64,000 nucleotides of DNA from Taudactylus pleione (lineage: Eukaryota > Chordata > Amphibia > Anura > Myobatrachidae), in the NCBI GenBank assembly GCA_031769625.1, contig JAUIMM010000724.1, forward strand, positions 287,709 through 351,708. The letters are read 5' to 3'. The notes under the pieces are model-generated. The model was not told the DNA's origin. It worked only from the letters and a program-made list of their open reading frames with translations, and did no database searches. Below, in pieces: positions 1-9,250 of this stretch. Each line of letters opens with the position of its first letter. Positions within the stretch are counted from its first letter, which is position 1. The position numbers and the translations under genes were made by a program.

Positions 1-2111
1 ATGGAAACAACAAAAGCGCATATTTGTGTTATCTCCTCTTGTAGCAAACACAGACAGCTCAAAATTTCACTGGATGTGTTGAAGACCAAAACCCACAAAT
101 GTGATGTGAAATGGTTTTTCTCCCAAGTTGCGTTTAAGAGAAAACAGCAATTGCTCGTTTTAGGCCAAAATGCATTGAAAGCAATGGAAACAACAAAAGC
201 GCATACTTTGTGTTATCTCCTCTTGTAGCAAACACAGACAGCTCAAAATTTCACTGGATGTGTTGAAGACCAAGACCCACAAATGTGATGTGAAATGGTT
301 TTTCTCCCATGTTGCATTTAAGAGAAAACAGCAAATGCACGTTTTAGGCCAAAATGCATTGAAAGCAATGGAAACAACAAAAGCGCATACTTTGTGTTAT
401 CTCCACTTGTAGCAAACACAGACAGCTCAAAATTTCACTGGATGTGTTGAAGACCAAGACCCACAAATGTGATGTGAAATGGTTTTTCTCCCATGTTGCG
501 TTTAAGAGAAAACAGCAATTGCTCGTTTTAGGCCAAAATGCATAGAAAGCAATGGAAACAACAAAAGCGCATACTTTGTGTTATCTCCTCTTGTAGCAAA
601 CACAGGCAGCTCAAAATTTCACTGGATGTGTTGAAGACCAAGACCAACAAATGTGATGTGAAATGGTTTTTCTCCCATGTTGCGTTTAAGAGAAAACAGC
701 AAATGCACGTTTTACGCCAAAATGCATTGAAAGCAATGGAAACAACAAAAGCGCATACGTTGTGTTATCTCCTCTTGTAGCAAACACAGACAGCTCAAAA
801 TTTCACTGGATGCCTTGAAGACCAAGACCCACAAATGTGATGTGAAATGGTTTTTCTCCCATGTTGCGTTTAAGAGAAAACAGCAAATGCACGTTTTAGG
901 CCAAAATGCATTGAAAGCAATGGAAACAACAAAAGCGCATACTTTGTGTTATCTCCTCTTGTAGCAAACACAGACAGCTCAAAATTTCACTGGATGTGTT
1001 GAAGACCAAGACCCACAAATGTGATGTGAAATGGTTTTTCTCCCATGTTGCGTTTAAGAGAAAACAGCAATTGCTCGTTTTAGGCCAAAATGCATTGAAA
1101 GCAATGGAAACAACAAAAGTGCATACGTTGTGTTATCTCCTCTTGTAGCAAACACAGGCAGCTCAAAATTTCACTGGATGTGTTGAAGACCAAGACCAAC
1201 AAATGTGATGTGAAATGGTTTTTCTCCCATGTTGCGTTTAAGAGAAAACAGCAAATGCACGTTTTACGCCAAAATGCATTGAAAGCAATGGAAACAACAA
1301 AAGCGCATACGTTGTGTTATCTCCTCTTGTAGCAAACACAGACAGCTCAAAATTTCACTGGATGTGTTGAAGACCAAGACCCACAAATGTGATGTGAAAT
1401 GGTTTTTCTCCCATGTTGCGTTTAAGAGAAAACAGCAAATGCACGTTTTAGGACAAAATGCATTGAAAGCAATGGAAACAACAAAAGCGCATACTTTGTG
1501 TTATCTCCTCTTGTAGCAAACACAGACAGCTCAAAATTTCACTGGATGTGTTGAAGACCAATACCCACAAATGTGATGTGAAATGGTTTTTCTCCAATGT
1601 TGCGTTTAAGAGAAAACAGCAATTGCTCGTTTTAGGCCAAAATGCATTGAAAGCAATGGAAACAACAAAAGCGCATACTTTGTGTTATCTCCACTTGTAG
1701 CAAACACAGACAGCTCAAAATTTCACTGGATGTGTTGAAGACCAAGACCCACAAATGTGATGTGAAATGGTTTTTCTCCCATGTTGCGTTTAAGAGAAAA
1801 CAGCAAATGCACGTTTTAGGCCAAAATGCATTGAAAGCAATGGAAACAACAAAAGCGCATACTTTGTGTTATCTCCTCTTGTAGCAAACACAGACAGCTC
1901 AAAATTTCACTGGATGTGTTGAAGACCAAAACCCACAAATGTGATGTGAAATGGTTTTTCTCCCAAGTTGCGTTTAAGAGAAAACAGCAAATGCACGTTT
2001 TAGGCCAAAATGCATTGAAAGCAATGGAAACAACAAAAGCGCATACTTTGTGTTATCTCCTCTTGTAGCAAACACAGACAGCTCAAAATTTCACTGGATG
2101 TGTTGAAGACC
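1..2111 (+). repeat. 184-bp satellite array, left segment (+ orientation)
   Basis: About 11.5 tandem monomers. The landmark GAAGACC falls at 81, 265, 449 and 633, giving a period of exactly 184 bp. Copies differ only at a few recurrent positions, for example AAGACCCAC, AATACCCAC, AAGACCAAC or AAAACCCAC after the landmark, and CAAATGCAC or CAATTGCTC mid-monomer. The combination of variants over the last three monomers (about 1,549-2,111) resembles that at about 25,441-25,930. The segment stops abruptly after GAAGACC at 2111, where the retrotransposon begins. No gene is present. Short open frames here are interrupted satellite reading frames. Confidence 0.97.
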
Positions 2112-2202
2112 TCGCCCCTAGAGGTCGCCTGTGATTCAGCTCTTAGGCCTCTGGAAGTGATTTGCAGCCAGGGACTGTCTGGAGTGTCCCTCCCCAGGGA
2201 GG
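2112..2202 (+). promoter_or_regulatory. Short 5' leader of the retrotransposon
   Basis: The 91 bp between the satellite junction and the ORF1 start are GC-rich and have no long ORF. An internal promoter would be expected here in a full-length LINE, but I see no recognisable core motif. The leader is short, so the element may be slightly 5'-truncated or may depend on transcription from the flanking satellite. Both ideas are inference. Confidence 0.45.
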
Positions 2203-5200
2203 ATGGAGGGCCTGCCGGGAGATGGTGGAGGAGATCCCGGGGTCCTGGAAGTCTCTGAGGGCCCGGATCCTGGAGGTGGTGGAGGGCCTGCTGGAAGTAC
2301 TGGCCGACCGGTGGTGGTGCTCTCCCGGCTGGATGTGGCCGTGGAAGATGGTGAGAGCCGGACTTTGGACCCCATGCTGCATGGCCCCCCTGTGAGTGGC
2401 GATTTAACTTCAGGGTGCGGGCTAACGCAGTGCTCCCCTATGAGTGAGGACTTAACTCTAGGGTGTGAGATGGTGGTAAGCTCCCCTGGGAGTGAAGCAA
2501 CCCCAGGAGTAGAGCCAGTTCTGCTTACCTTTTGTGCGGAGACGGAGACGGAGATGGAGGAGGAGATCTGTCCCGATGCTCAGCGTCTCTTGGAGGAAGA
2601 TTCCCTGGAGTCTGATTCCGAGGGAGACGGGGCCGCTGCTGCTGCTGCTGCCGCCGCCGCTGCTGCCGCTGCCGCTGAACAGGAGACGTTCCTGGCTATG
2701 GATGTTGCGGCTTTGAGAAAGGAGGCTGGTCGGGTGTCTGCTCGGATTGCCTCCAAGAAGAAGAAGTTCTTGACATCTACGAACGAGGGGAGGCTGATCA
2801 TCAAAGATGAGCTCCTGATGCTGGCGGAGAAGCGGGCCAAGTACAAGGGCAGAGTACTCTATCTGCTGAGCCTGGCGGGCCCGGTGGCAGCCCCAGCGAG
2901 GATGGAGGAGTCTTCAGAGGCGTTTTGTGAATCGAGTCTGCAGAAACAGGCTATTTCGGGTCCCAAGATGGCGCCGATGGAGGTCGGAGACGACGAGATC
3001 GGGGAAGGAGGCGGCGCGGAGATCAAGTCGGAAGACATGGTGGGTGTCTCAGCGGCTGTTGCGGGCCCGAAGGAGTTAATCCACAGAGTCCGGAAGATGG
3101 CTGCGGGGACCCGGCTCTCTGCGGGTCACGATGCGGCTCACGATGCGCTTCACGGTGGCAGGGCGGAAGTGCCTTTGGTGATTGTTGCTGACGGAGCCAT
3201 GGAGTTGGAGGAAGCTCCCCGCCGGCTGGTGGATGGGGACGTGGCCGTGGTTCCCACGGTGATCGGGAACACTGCTGTTGGATCCGGTGAGTGTGTCATG
3301 CCTGCCGGTATTATGCTGGCGCCCGGTACTGATTTGACAGCTGTTGGGAGGAGGGTGGTAGCGGCTGACTGTGGGAATGACTCCCTTGACGCAGAAATGT
3401 TGCTGATTGCTGACAGGGTGGAGGAAGATGTTAACAAGGCCACAGCTGTTGTCCCAGGGGCTCCGGTACTGAGGGCAGGTGCTAGCCTGGTACAGGGTCT
3501 GCCCCCTCTGGACAGGTCCACTTTGTCGGAGGAACAATTAAAAGTTGCAGACTCACTGTATGGGGGAATAGGGGGGCCTGAGAGGATCCGTGCGGCAATT
3601 GAATTGATTGCTGAAAATAATTCCAGACTGGAAAGTATGGGCCAGCCTATGCCCAAGTCTTATGCGACAATAGTGTCTGGTGGAGGGGCACCAAGGTTTC
3701 CTAATGCCGCTACCAGTGGTGATGGTGGTGGGAGTGGTATTGGTGGTGGTACCCCGATAAGAAGGCGGAATGTGGTGCAGCTAAAGTGGGTAGCTGAAGG
3801 GGACCCGCCAAGTAAGGGTGTTTTTCTGGAGATGGTTTTCTCCTTGGGATTCTCACCCATAGACCTCTTTGCCTGCATTCACCCCATCAGAACCCCGGAG
3901 TATGATCTGAGTTTTCAGACTCTGCGGGGGTTACAGGCATTTGCGTCCAGGTGGGAGGAGAAGAAGGGTGCGACACCCTTTAGTAATTACAGGTCTCAAA
4001 TGGTCTCTCGCCAGGATAGGGTTAAAGTCACTATCCTGGTGAGAAATGAGAGCCTCCCAGTGCAGGACATCCTGTTCTGGTTATCCCGCTTTTGTACAGT
4101 ATTGTCCACGTGCCTGGAGAAAATTGACTACACAAAGGGGGTGTGGGGTGGAGCTTATTCTGTCTTTGTCAGGCTAAACAGGGTAGGTATAGAGACAAAG
4201 CATATTCCGGCAGCAACTTTTATTGGCCGAGATAAGATCCAGGCTTTCTACCCCGGTCAGCCAAGAGTCTGTCATCGTTGTGGCAGCTTTAGGCATTTTT
4301 CTAACAATTGCCCTGAGGTCAAGTGTGCCATGTGTGGCGAGTTGGGTCACCTCTCTAGAGATTGTGATGTGGTGAAGTGTAATCTCTGTGGGTGTATTGG
4401 TCATCCTTATAGCCGTTGCCCCTCGGCATCGCACAATGAGGAAAGTGCTATTGGGAGTTTGCCGGTGGTCATAGAACCTCCAACGAGAGGGGCCAGTCTG
4501 AGTGACATTGAGGAGGGTGAGGAAGTAGGTAGTGGAAAAGAGGTGCTGGAAGCTGCCAAAATCCAGAAGGAGGTGCCGGTAGAGAGGGGAGAATCTTCCT
4601 TTACAGTTGTGAAGTCAAATAGGAAGAGGAGGGTAGGGCAAAGGGAGGATGTTGTCCAGCTTTCAAATCGCTTTACATTCTCTGTGGCAGATGACGAGGA
4701 GGAGGAGGTAGCGGAGAAGGGGGGGGAGATAGTAAGGCAGGAAAGTGGTGATTTGGTTCAGGTTGCTCGGCCTTCTGAGATGAGAAAGAAGGTCAGTAGG
4801 AAAAGTACCTTTGGGGAAGCTGCGGAAGGTGCTAAAGCGAAAAACAGGAGAAGAGGGGGAAAGGTTACGGTGAAATCAAAGAATGTGGAACAGGGTGGTA
4901 AGCTGGAGTGGGACCTGTCGAATCTGGGATTGACAGGGTCAAGTGGTGAAGGAAAGGGTTTAGGGAAGATGGAGGAGGTTGGAGTGTTTTCTGCCGGAGA
5001 AGACATAGTGGAGGAAACCCCTGAGTCTGTTATTTTGGGAGATTCTTGGGAGATGATACCTCCAAGTCAGGAAGCTCCAGTCATCTTGGTGGATCCAAAA
5101 CCGCCAGATCCTGACCCTGATCCTGCTTTTGTTTCCCTGACTGGTGGGGACAGGCAGGGTATTGTTGAGGTGGGGTTGGTGTCTGCGGTTGGGGCCGATG

Positions 5201-5364
5201 GGCCGGGTGAACCAACTGCGGGTGCTGTGCCTCTTGGGGATGGTGTGGATGTGGTGGAGGGTGTGTGTATGGTTGTGTCATCGTCTGGTGAAGGTATCAC
5301 TTCTGGGGTGCCTTGTAAGCAGGAAGGTTCCTCGGGGGAGGGGTCTTCCTGTGTAACAAAGTGA
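2203..5364 (+). CDS. Retrotransposon ORF1 protein, CCHC zinc-knuckle nucleic-acid-binding (1053 aa)
   Basis: The protein is expected to coat the element RNA and act as a nucleic-acid chaperone. The N-terminal half is low in complexity and acidic, with 15 consecutive alanines at residues 144-158 encoded by mixed GCT/GCC codons. A folded region around residues 524-689 leads into three CX2CX4HX4C knuckles starting at C690, C708 and C726. This arrangement resembles ZCCHC3-type proteins and Tx1-group ORF1s. The C-terminal part is charged, with basic patches near residues 806-810 and 880-887 that could be nuclear-localisation or RNA-binding segments, and it ends in an acidic, proline- and glycine-rich tail. 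The chosen ATG has A at -3 and G at +4, a strong initiation context. The reading frame is complete, with no frameshift. A function in ribonucleoprotein formation is known for LINE ORF1 proteins generally and is inferred here. Confidence 0.92.
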   Translation: MEGLPGDGGGDPGVLEVSEGPDPGGGGGPAGSTGRPVVVLSRLDVAVEDGESRTLDPMLHGPPVSGDLTSGCGLTQCSPMSEDLTLGCEMVVSSPGSEATPGVEPVLLTFCAETETEMEEEICPDAQRLLEEDSLESDSEGDGAAAAAAAAAAAAAAAEQETFLAMDVAALRKEAGRVSARIASKKKKFLTSTNEGRLIIKDELLMLAEKRAKYKGRVLYLLSLAGPVAAPARMEESSEAFCESSLQKQAISGPKMAPMEVGDDEIGEGGGAEIKSEDMVGVSAAVAGPKELIHRVRKMAAGTRLSAGHDAAHDALHGGRAEVPLVIVADGAMELEEAPRRLVDGDVAVVPTVIGNTAVGSGECVMPAGIMLAPGTDLTAVGRRVVAADCGNDSLDAEMLLIADRVEEDVNKATAVVPGAPVLRAGASLVQGLPPLDRSTLSEEQLKVADSLYGGIGGPERIRAAIELIAENNSRLESMGQPMPKSYATIVSGGGAPRFPNAATSGDGGGSGIGGGTPIRRRNVVQLKWVAEGDPPSKGVFLEMVFSLGFSPIDLFACIHPIRTPEYDLSFQTLRGLQAFASRWEEKKGATPFSNYRSQMVSRQDRVKVTILVRNESLPVQDILFWLSRFCTVLSTCLEKIDYTKGVWGGAYSVFVRLNRVGIETKHIPAATFIGRDKIQAFYPGQPRVCHRCGSFRHFSNNCPEVKCAMCGELGHLSRDCDVVKCNLCGCIGHPYSRCPSASHNEESAIGSLPVVIEPPTRGASLSDIEEGEEVGSGKEVLEAAKIQKEVPVERGESSFTVVKSNRKRRVGQREDVVQLSNRFTFSVADDEEEEVAEKGGEIVRQESGDLVQVARPSEMRKKVSRKSTFGEAAEGAKAKNRRRGGKVTVKSKNVEQGGKLEWDLSNLGLTGSSGEGKGLGKMEEVGVFSAGEDIVEETPESVILGDSWEMIPPSQEAPVILVDPKPPDPDPDPAFVSLTGGDRQGIVEVGLVSAVGADGPGEPTAGAVPLGDGVDVVEGVCMVVSSSGEGITSGVPCKQEGSSGEGSSCVTK
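2632..2676 (+). repeat. GCN (alanine-codon) tract inside ORF1
   Basis: Fifteen consecutive alanine codons, a mix of GCT and GCC, encode residues 144-158 of ORF1. Such tracts can change length by slippage, although the mixed codons make this one more stable than a pure triplet run. Confidence 0.9.
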
Positions 5365-5400
5365 AAGTGAAATGGAGCCCTATCTCTATAATCTAGAACT
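5365..5400 (+). other. ORF1-ORF2 intercistronic gap with in-frame stops
   Basis: ORF1 and ORF2 lie in the same reading frame but are separated by 36 nt. ORF1 ends at TGA 5362-5364, and further in-frame stops follow at 5368 (TGA) and 5389 (TAA). Simple readthrough or frameshift fusion is therefore unlikely, and ORF2 probably starts by reinitiation or internal entry. An ATG at 5372 opens a different, short frame that overlaps the ORF2 start. Confidence 0.75.
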
Positions 5401-8400
5401 ATGGCTACACACCCTATACGATGTGCCACCATTAATGTGGCTTCCGTTTATTCTGAACGTGCTCGTTATATGGCCTTTTCTTTTTTCAACACGATTGAGG
5501 TTGATATTTTGTTTTTGCAGGAGACCAGAATAGGGGACTTGTCCACACTTCGCAGGGCCAAAAGCCAGTGGAGGAGGGGCCCATCCTATTGGTCTCTTGC
5601 GGCCGAGCCGTACGGTGGGGTGGCAGTGCTTTTTACTGATATGGTAACTGTACACAAGATTATAGAATTACAGATAGGTAGGTGTATGGTTTTGGATGTT
5701 AGCCTAAGGGGGCATGATCTCAGGCTGATTAACGTCTACGGACCGCAGTCGGCCAGGGATAGGAAGTGCCTTTTTGGGCTGATAAAACCATTCCTTTTTA
5801 CGGCCCGGCAGGTTGTCTTTGGTGGTGATTTTAACACCATTGTAAGGCCCAAAGACAGGGGAGGTGCAAAGTCAACCCTGGGCTATGATGCGAGATTTTT
5901 AGTTAGTATGGTTAGAGAGGCAGGTCTGGTCGATGTGCACATTCGCCATTGTCCAGACCTCACGGGTTACACGTATCATTGTAGCAATCGTAGGTCTAGG
6001 ATAGATAGGTTTTTTGTTAAGGAGAGTTCGAAAACTCTGCCTCCTGAGGTAAGGGCTGTAGAATTCTCCGACCACGTTTGTCTGAGTGTCGCGTTGAATG
6101 CTTCGGAAACTCCTCAGAGAGGCCGGGGCCTTTGGCGTTTGAGCTCTGACCTTCTGAAAGAAGAGAGTATTAGCCAGTCCTTTAGGGATTTCTTCCAACT
6201 ACAGGAGACACTTCTGGAGGCAGGTTGGTCTAGGTCTGAGTGGTGGGAAGAGTGCAAAAAAAGGACTCGAAGGCTTTTTCAGAGGCTGGTAGCACAAAAA
6301 AACTTGAGAAAAAGATGTGTCTACCAGAGTTTGAGGAAGAAACTTGATTTCCTGATCTCTGAGTGTGGAGATAGTGGGGATATCTTCCGGGTGAAAGCTC
6401 AGTTGAGGGAGCTCCAATATGATCGGCTGGCTTCTTTGATTTTGGAGAGGGATTATGGTAAATACCACTCGCCTGATCCCTACCAGAGTTGCAGGAAGGC
6501 GGTTGATCTAAGGGAGGTGAGGGGCCTGTATGACGGCCAGGGTACTCTCTGTGAAGACAGGGATGGTATCCTGGGGGTCATCGGGTCCTATTATACGGAC
6601 CTTCTGTCTGAGCGGCCACTTATTAGGGAGAGGATGGAGTCCTTTCTGAGGGAGACACCAGGGTTACAGAAACTTGATGCCTCCTTTGACTCTTTGGGTG
6701 ATGATGTGACGGTGGAGGAAGTCAAGAGGGCGATAGACAGTTTGTCTATCAAAAAATCTCCAGGTCCGGATGGTTTAACGTCCGAGTTCTTTAAAGCTTT
6801 CAGGGACATCTTGGCTCCGCGCCTTATGGAGGTCTATAATGAATGCCTGGGTGAGGGGTCACTCCCTCCTTCCATGAGGTCTTCCGCTCTCATATTGTTA
6901 TCAAAAGGTAAGGACCCGTCCCGTATTGAGAATTGGCGCCCCATCGCTCTTCTCAATACGGACAGAAAGATCCTGGCAAAAATACTGTTTAATCGGCTGA
7001 TGGAAATTTCCGGGCTGGTACTGTCTCCATCTCAGCATTGCACTGTGAAGGGTCGTAGCACGTTTAGTGCTGTCCTTGGCGTCCGGGAGGCCGTGGAACG
7101 CTGTCGTGCTGAAAAGTGGGGCAAGTACTTACTGGCATTGGACCAGTCGAAGGCTTTTGACCGGGTGAACCACAAGTACCTGTGGGCTGTTCTGGAGTGG
7201 TATGGTCTTCCAGTGAGGGTGGTGGATTGGCTTCGTGTTTTATACAATAAGGCCGAAAGCTTCCCGCTTGTTAATGGTTGGGTGGGCCCTGCTTTCAAGG
7301 TTGACTCTGGTGTCCGTCAGGGATGCCCCCTGAGCCCGCTCTTATATGTTTTCGCGATCGATCCCTTCGTAAGGAGGATTGGTTGCAGTGCATTGAGGGG
7401 GGTGCAGCTGGGCCCAGAGGCTCCATTGAGGGTGGTGGCCTACGCGGATGATGTCACTGTGGTCCTGTCCTCTGTGGCAGAGGCTCAGTGTATAGAACAC
7501 CTAGTCTCCGACTACTCTGAAGCCTCGTGCTCCAGAGTAAATCAGGACAAATGTGAAGCTTTCTGGATGGGGGAGGAAGGTGATGAATTTCGCCTTCCGG
7601 ACAGTCTCCCCCGGGCCAGTTCGCAGATCAAAATCTTAGGCATCATTTTTGACCGTGGTGATTATGCCACTCGAAATTGGGAAAAGAGGATAGAGGAAGC
7701 CAGCAGGAAAGTACAGTCCTGGAGAACTTGGCAGTTCTCCTACAGGGAAAGGGTTCACTTGTGCAAAACTTTCCTGGTTCCTATTTTTCTGTATGTCAGC
7801 TACGTGTGTTTCTTGCCACAATCTTTGTGGTCCAAAGTGTTATCCTTGTTCTTCCTTTTATTTTGGGGGAACGGGATGAACATTGTCAAGAGGGGTATAA
7901 CCTACAGACCAAGGAATGAAGGTGGATTGGGTATGGTCAATCCGGTGGTGTTTTTTGCCACAACTTTTATTAAATTGAATCTTGGAAGTCTGTTTCTGGA
8001 GACTTCTCCTTGGTGGGTAGAGAGTTTTAGGGCTTGGGTGTCTCCTTTCCTTGAACTCTGGTATGATGGCGGCCGTGTTAAAGCCTTCAGAGGTAGGTCT
8101 GGTGCTCTTCCGATCTATGTCATCCTGTGCTTGAGAGTGACAAGGCTATGGGGAGTAGTGGCGAGTGATGTCAAGACCCTTTCTAGGAAGGAGTTGGAGA
8201 GAGGCATTTTGCGGGCTCGCTTCTATGCCCCGCTATCACTGAGGGACTGCCCGGGCAAGGTTTGCTCAGATGGGATCTCTTTGATCTGTTCAGAGAGGAT
8301 TCCACTGAAGTATAGGGACCTGGCCTGGCTCTCTTTTCAAGGAAGGCTCTATGTTAGGGGGCACATTAGGTGGAGAAGCGCCGATGATCGTGGTTGCCCA

Positions 8401-8778
8401 CGGGAGGAATGTCCAGGGGAGGAGGAGACTATGGACCACTTCTTGCTCGAATGTCCCTTTAACATTGAGATTTATAAGAAAGTTTCGAGCGCCTTACGCA
8501 TTCCGTGCCTTTCGGGGCTCAGTTACCCTGAGTGGGTTTACGGAGCATTCAAAGGGTATGGGCGTTATGATTTGGTCACCATTTTTGTAGTTAGTTTAGT
8601 GGTTAGATATCACACGTGGAGCGCACGGTGCTTAGTAACAACTAGAAGTAAAATCCTTCCCTGTGAGGTGGTGGCGTGTAACATTCTTCACGAGGTTAGG
8701 TCTCTGATGGAGATGGACAGGAGGAGACTGGATGCTGTTGGGTGGTCGAGGAGATGGAGGCACCTGAAGCTCCCTTAG
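5401..8778 (+). CDS. Retrotransposon ORF2: APE endonuclease and reverse transcriptase (1125 aa)
   Basis: This protein nicks target DNA and copies the element RNA from the nick (target-primed reverse transcription). Residues 1 to about 230 form an apurinic-endonuclease-like domain. It shows QETRI (E41), GGDFN (D143, N145), a SRIDR segment with D202, and SDH at 223-225, all expected catalytic positions. The reverse transcriptase begins near KKSPGPDG (K451), continues through NWRPIALLN, the motif A aspartate D581 (LDQSKAFDRV) and RQGCPLSPLL, and has YADD at 681-684, so the polymerase triad is intact. A C-terminal cysteine-histidine motif (C999, C1004, H1013, C1018) matches the knuckle found near the end of L1/Tx1 ORF2 proteins. 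No RNase H domain is apparent. The start ATG has A at -3 and G at +4. There are no internal stops or frameshifts, so the enzyme is probably functional. Confidence 0.95.
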   Translation: MATHPIRCATINVASVYSERARYMAFSFFNTIEVDILFLQETRIGDLSTLRRAKSQWRRGPSYWSLAAEPYGGVAVLFTDMVTVHKIIELQIGRCMVLDVSLRGHDLRLINVYGPQSARDRKCLFGLIKPFLFTARQVVFGGDFNTIVRPKDRGGAKSTLGYDARFLVSMVREAGLVDVHIRHCPDLTGYTYHCSNRRSRIDRFFVKESSKTLPPEVRAVEFSDHVCLSVALNASETPQRGRGLWRLSSDLLKEESISQSFRDFFQLQETLLEAGWSRSEWWEECKKRTRRLFQRLVAQKNLRKRCVYQSLRKKLDFLISECGDSGDIFRVKAQLRELQYDRLASLILERDYGKYHSPDPYQSCRKAVDLREVRGLYDGQGTLCEDRDGILGVIGSYYTDLLSERPLIRERMESFLRETPGLQKLDASFDSLGDDVTVEEVKRAIDSLSIKKSPGPDGLTSEFFKAFRDILAPRLMEVYNECLGEGSLPPSMRSSALILLSKGKDPSRIENWRPIALLNTDRKILAKILFNRLMEISGLVLSPSQHCTVKGRSTFSAVLGVREAVERCRAEKWGKYLLALDQSKAFDRVNHKYLWAVLEWYGLPVRVVDWLRVLYNKAESFPLVNGWVGPAFKVDSGVRQGCPLSPLLYVFAIDPFVRRIGCSALRGVQLGPEAPLRVVAYADDVTVVLSSVAEAQCIEHLVSDYSEASCSRVNQDKCEAFWMGEEGDEFRLPDSLPRASSQIKILGIIFDRGDYATRNWEKRIEEASRKVQSWRTWQFSYRERVHLCKTFLVPIFLYVSYVCFLPQSLWSKVLSLFFLLFWGNGMNIVKRGITYRPRNEGGLGMVNPVVFFATTFIKLNLGSLFLETSPWWVESFRAWVSPFLELWYDGGRVKAFRGRSGALPIYVILCLRVTRLWGVVASDVKTLSRKELERGILRARFYAPLSLRDCPGKVCSDGISLICSERIPLKYRDLAWLSFQGRLYVRGHIRWRSADDRGCPREECPGEEETMDHFLLECPFNIEIYKKVSSALRIPCLSGLSYPEWVYGAFKGYGRYDLVTIFVVSLVVRYHTWSARCLVTTRSKILPCEVVACNILHEVRSLMEMDRRRLDAVGWSRRWRHLKLP

Positions 8779-9250
8779 TGGGTGACAAAAAGTACCAGTC
8801 TTTTTCCTGTTTATCCTATGGGCTTGAAGCTCTTCTTTCCACTTCCGCAGTAGATTTTTGGATTTTTCTGGTTTTTATGGAATGATTTTCATGCGCCTAA
8901 ACAGCTCCTTCATTTTCTCTATGTGTTGGAGTTAGTGTTGGTGATAGTTTTAAAGTCTTTTTTTGAAAAAGGGAATAGCTAAAAGCTTATTGTGTTAAAG
9001 TTTATTGTTTTAAAGATATTTTGTTGTTTCAGGTGATGGTTTGTACACTGTCTTGTCTGGGTGGAGTGTGTGATGTGTTATGTTCAGGAGGTTTATCTGT
9101 TTTGTGGCTCTTTGCAGAATTTGATAGAGTCATATATTTTGATTACAATAACCTGGTTGTTTTTTGTATATATGGCAAAAGATATGTTGAAGTGCAGTAT
9201 TTTTTCTATGTATTTATTTATATGCTGCAAGTTTTTCAATAAAAAAGGAT
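8779..9250 (+). other. 3' UTR of the retrotransposon
   Basis: These 472 bp follow the ORF2 stop. The sequence becomes T-rich toward the end and has no convincing ORF. It ends in AATAAAAAAGGAT directly against the satellite. In LINEs this part of the RNA is recognised by the ORF2 protein to start reverse transcription. The boundary at 9250/9251 is set by where the satellite consensus resumes. Confidence 0.85.
9238..9243 (+). terminator. Polyadenylation signal AATAAA
   Basis: A canonical AATAAA lies 7 bp before the end of the element. Only six A residues follow the T and then GGAT, so the signal itself almost forms the 3' terminus and no poly(A) tail is visible. Confidence 0.7.

Larger units (their letters stand above)
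2112..9250 (+). mobile_element. Intact non-LTR retrotransposon, L1/Tx1-like, inserted in the satellite
   Basis: This 7,139-bp block is unrelated to the satellite and richer in GC. It contains two long ORFs in the order nucleic-acid-binding protein, then APE endonuclease plus reverse transcriptase, which is the standard LINE layout. The satellite is broken after GAAGACC (2111) and resumes at TACCCAC (9251). An uninterrupted monomer reads GAAGACC-AA-TACCCAC, so two bases are missing and no target-site duplication is visible. There are no terminal repeats. The 3' end lacks a long poly(A) tail. ORF1 with three CCHC knuckles resembles Tx1-group elements of amphibians and fishes. Clade assignment is from recognition and was not tested by phylogeny. 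The element could be named more exactly by comparison with known Tx1 families. Confidence 0.93.

Noticed and set aside
1..780. Short ORFs in the satellite as genes (for example 1-228, 538-780, 25613-26122)
   Set aside because: They are the repeated monomer read in different frames. Because 184 is not divisible by 3 they hit a stop within about one to two monomers, and the longest one (25613-26122) exists only because of local indels.
2136..3878. Minus-strand ORFs across ORF1 and ORF2
   Set aside because: They are shadows of the real coding frames, with no recognisable domain.
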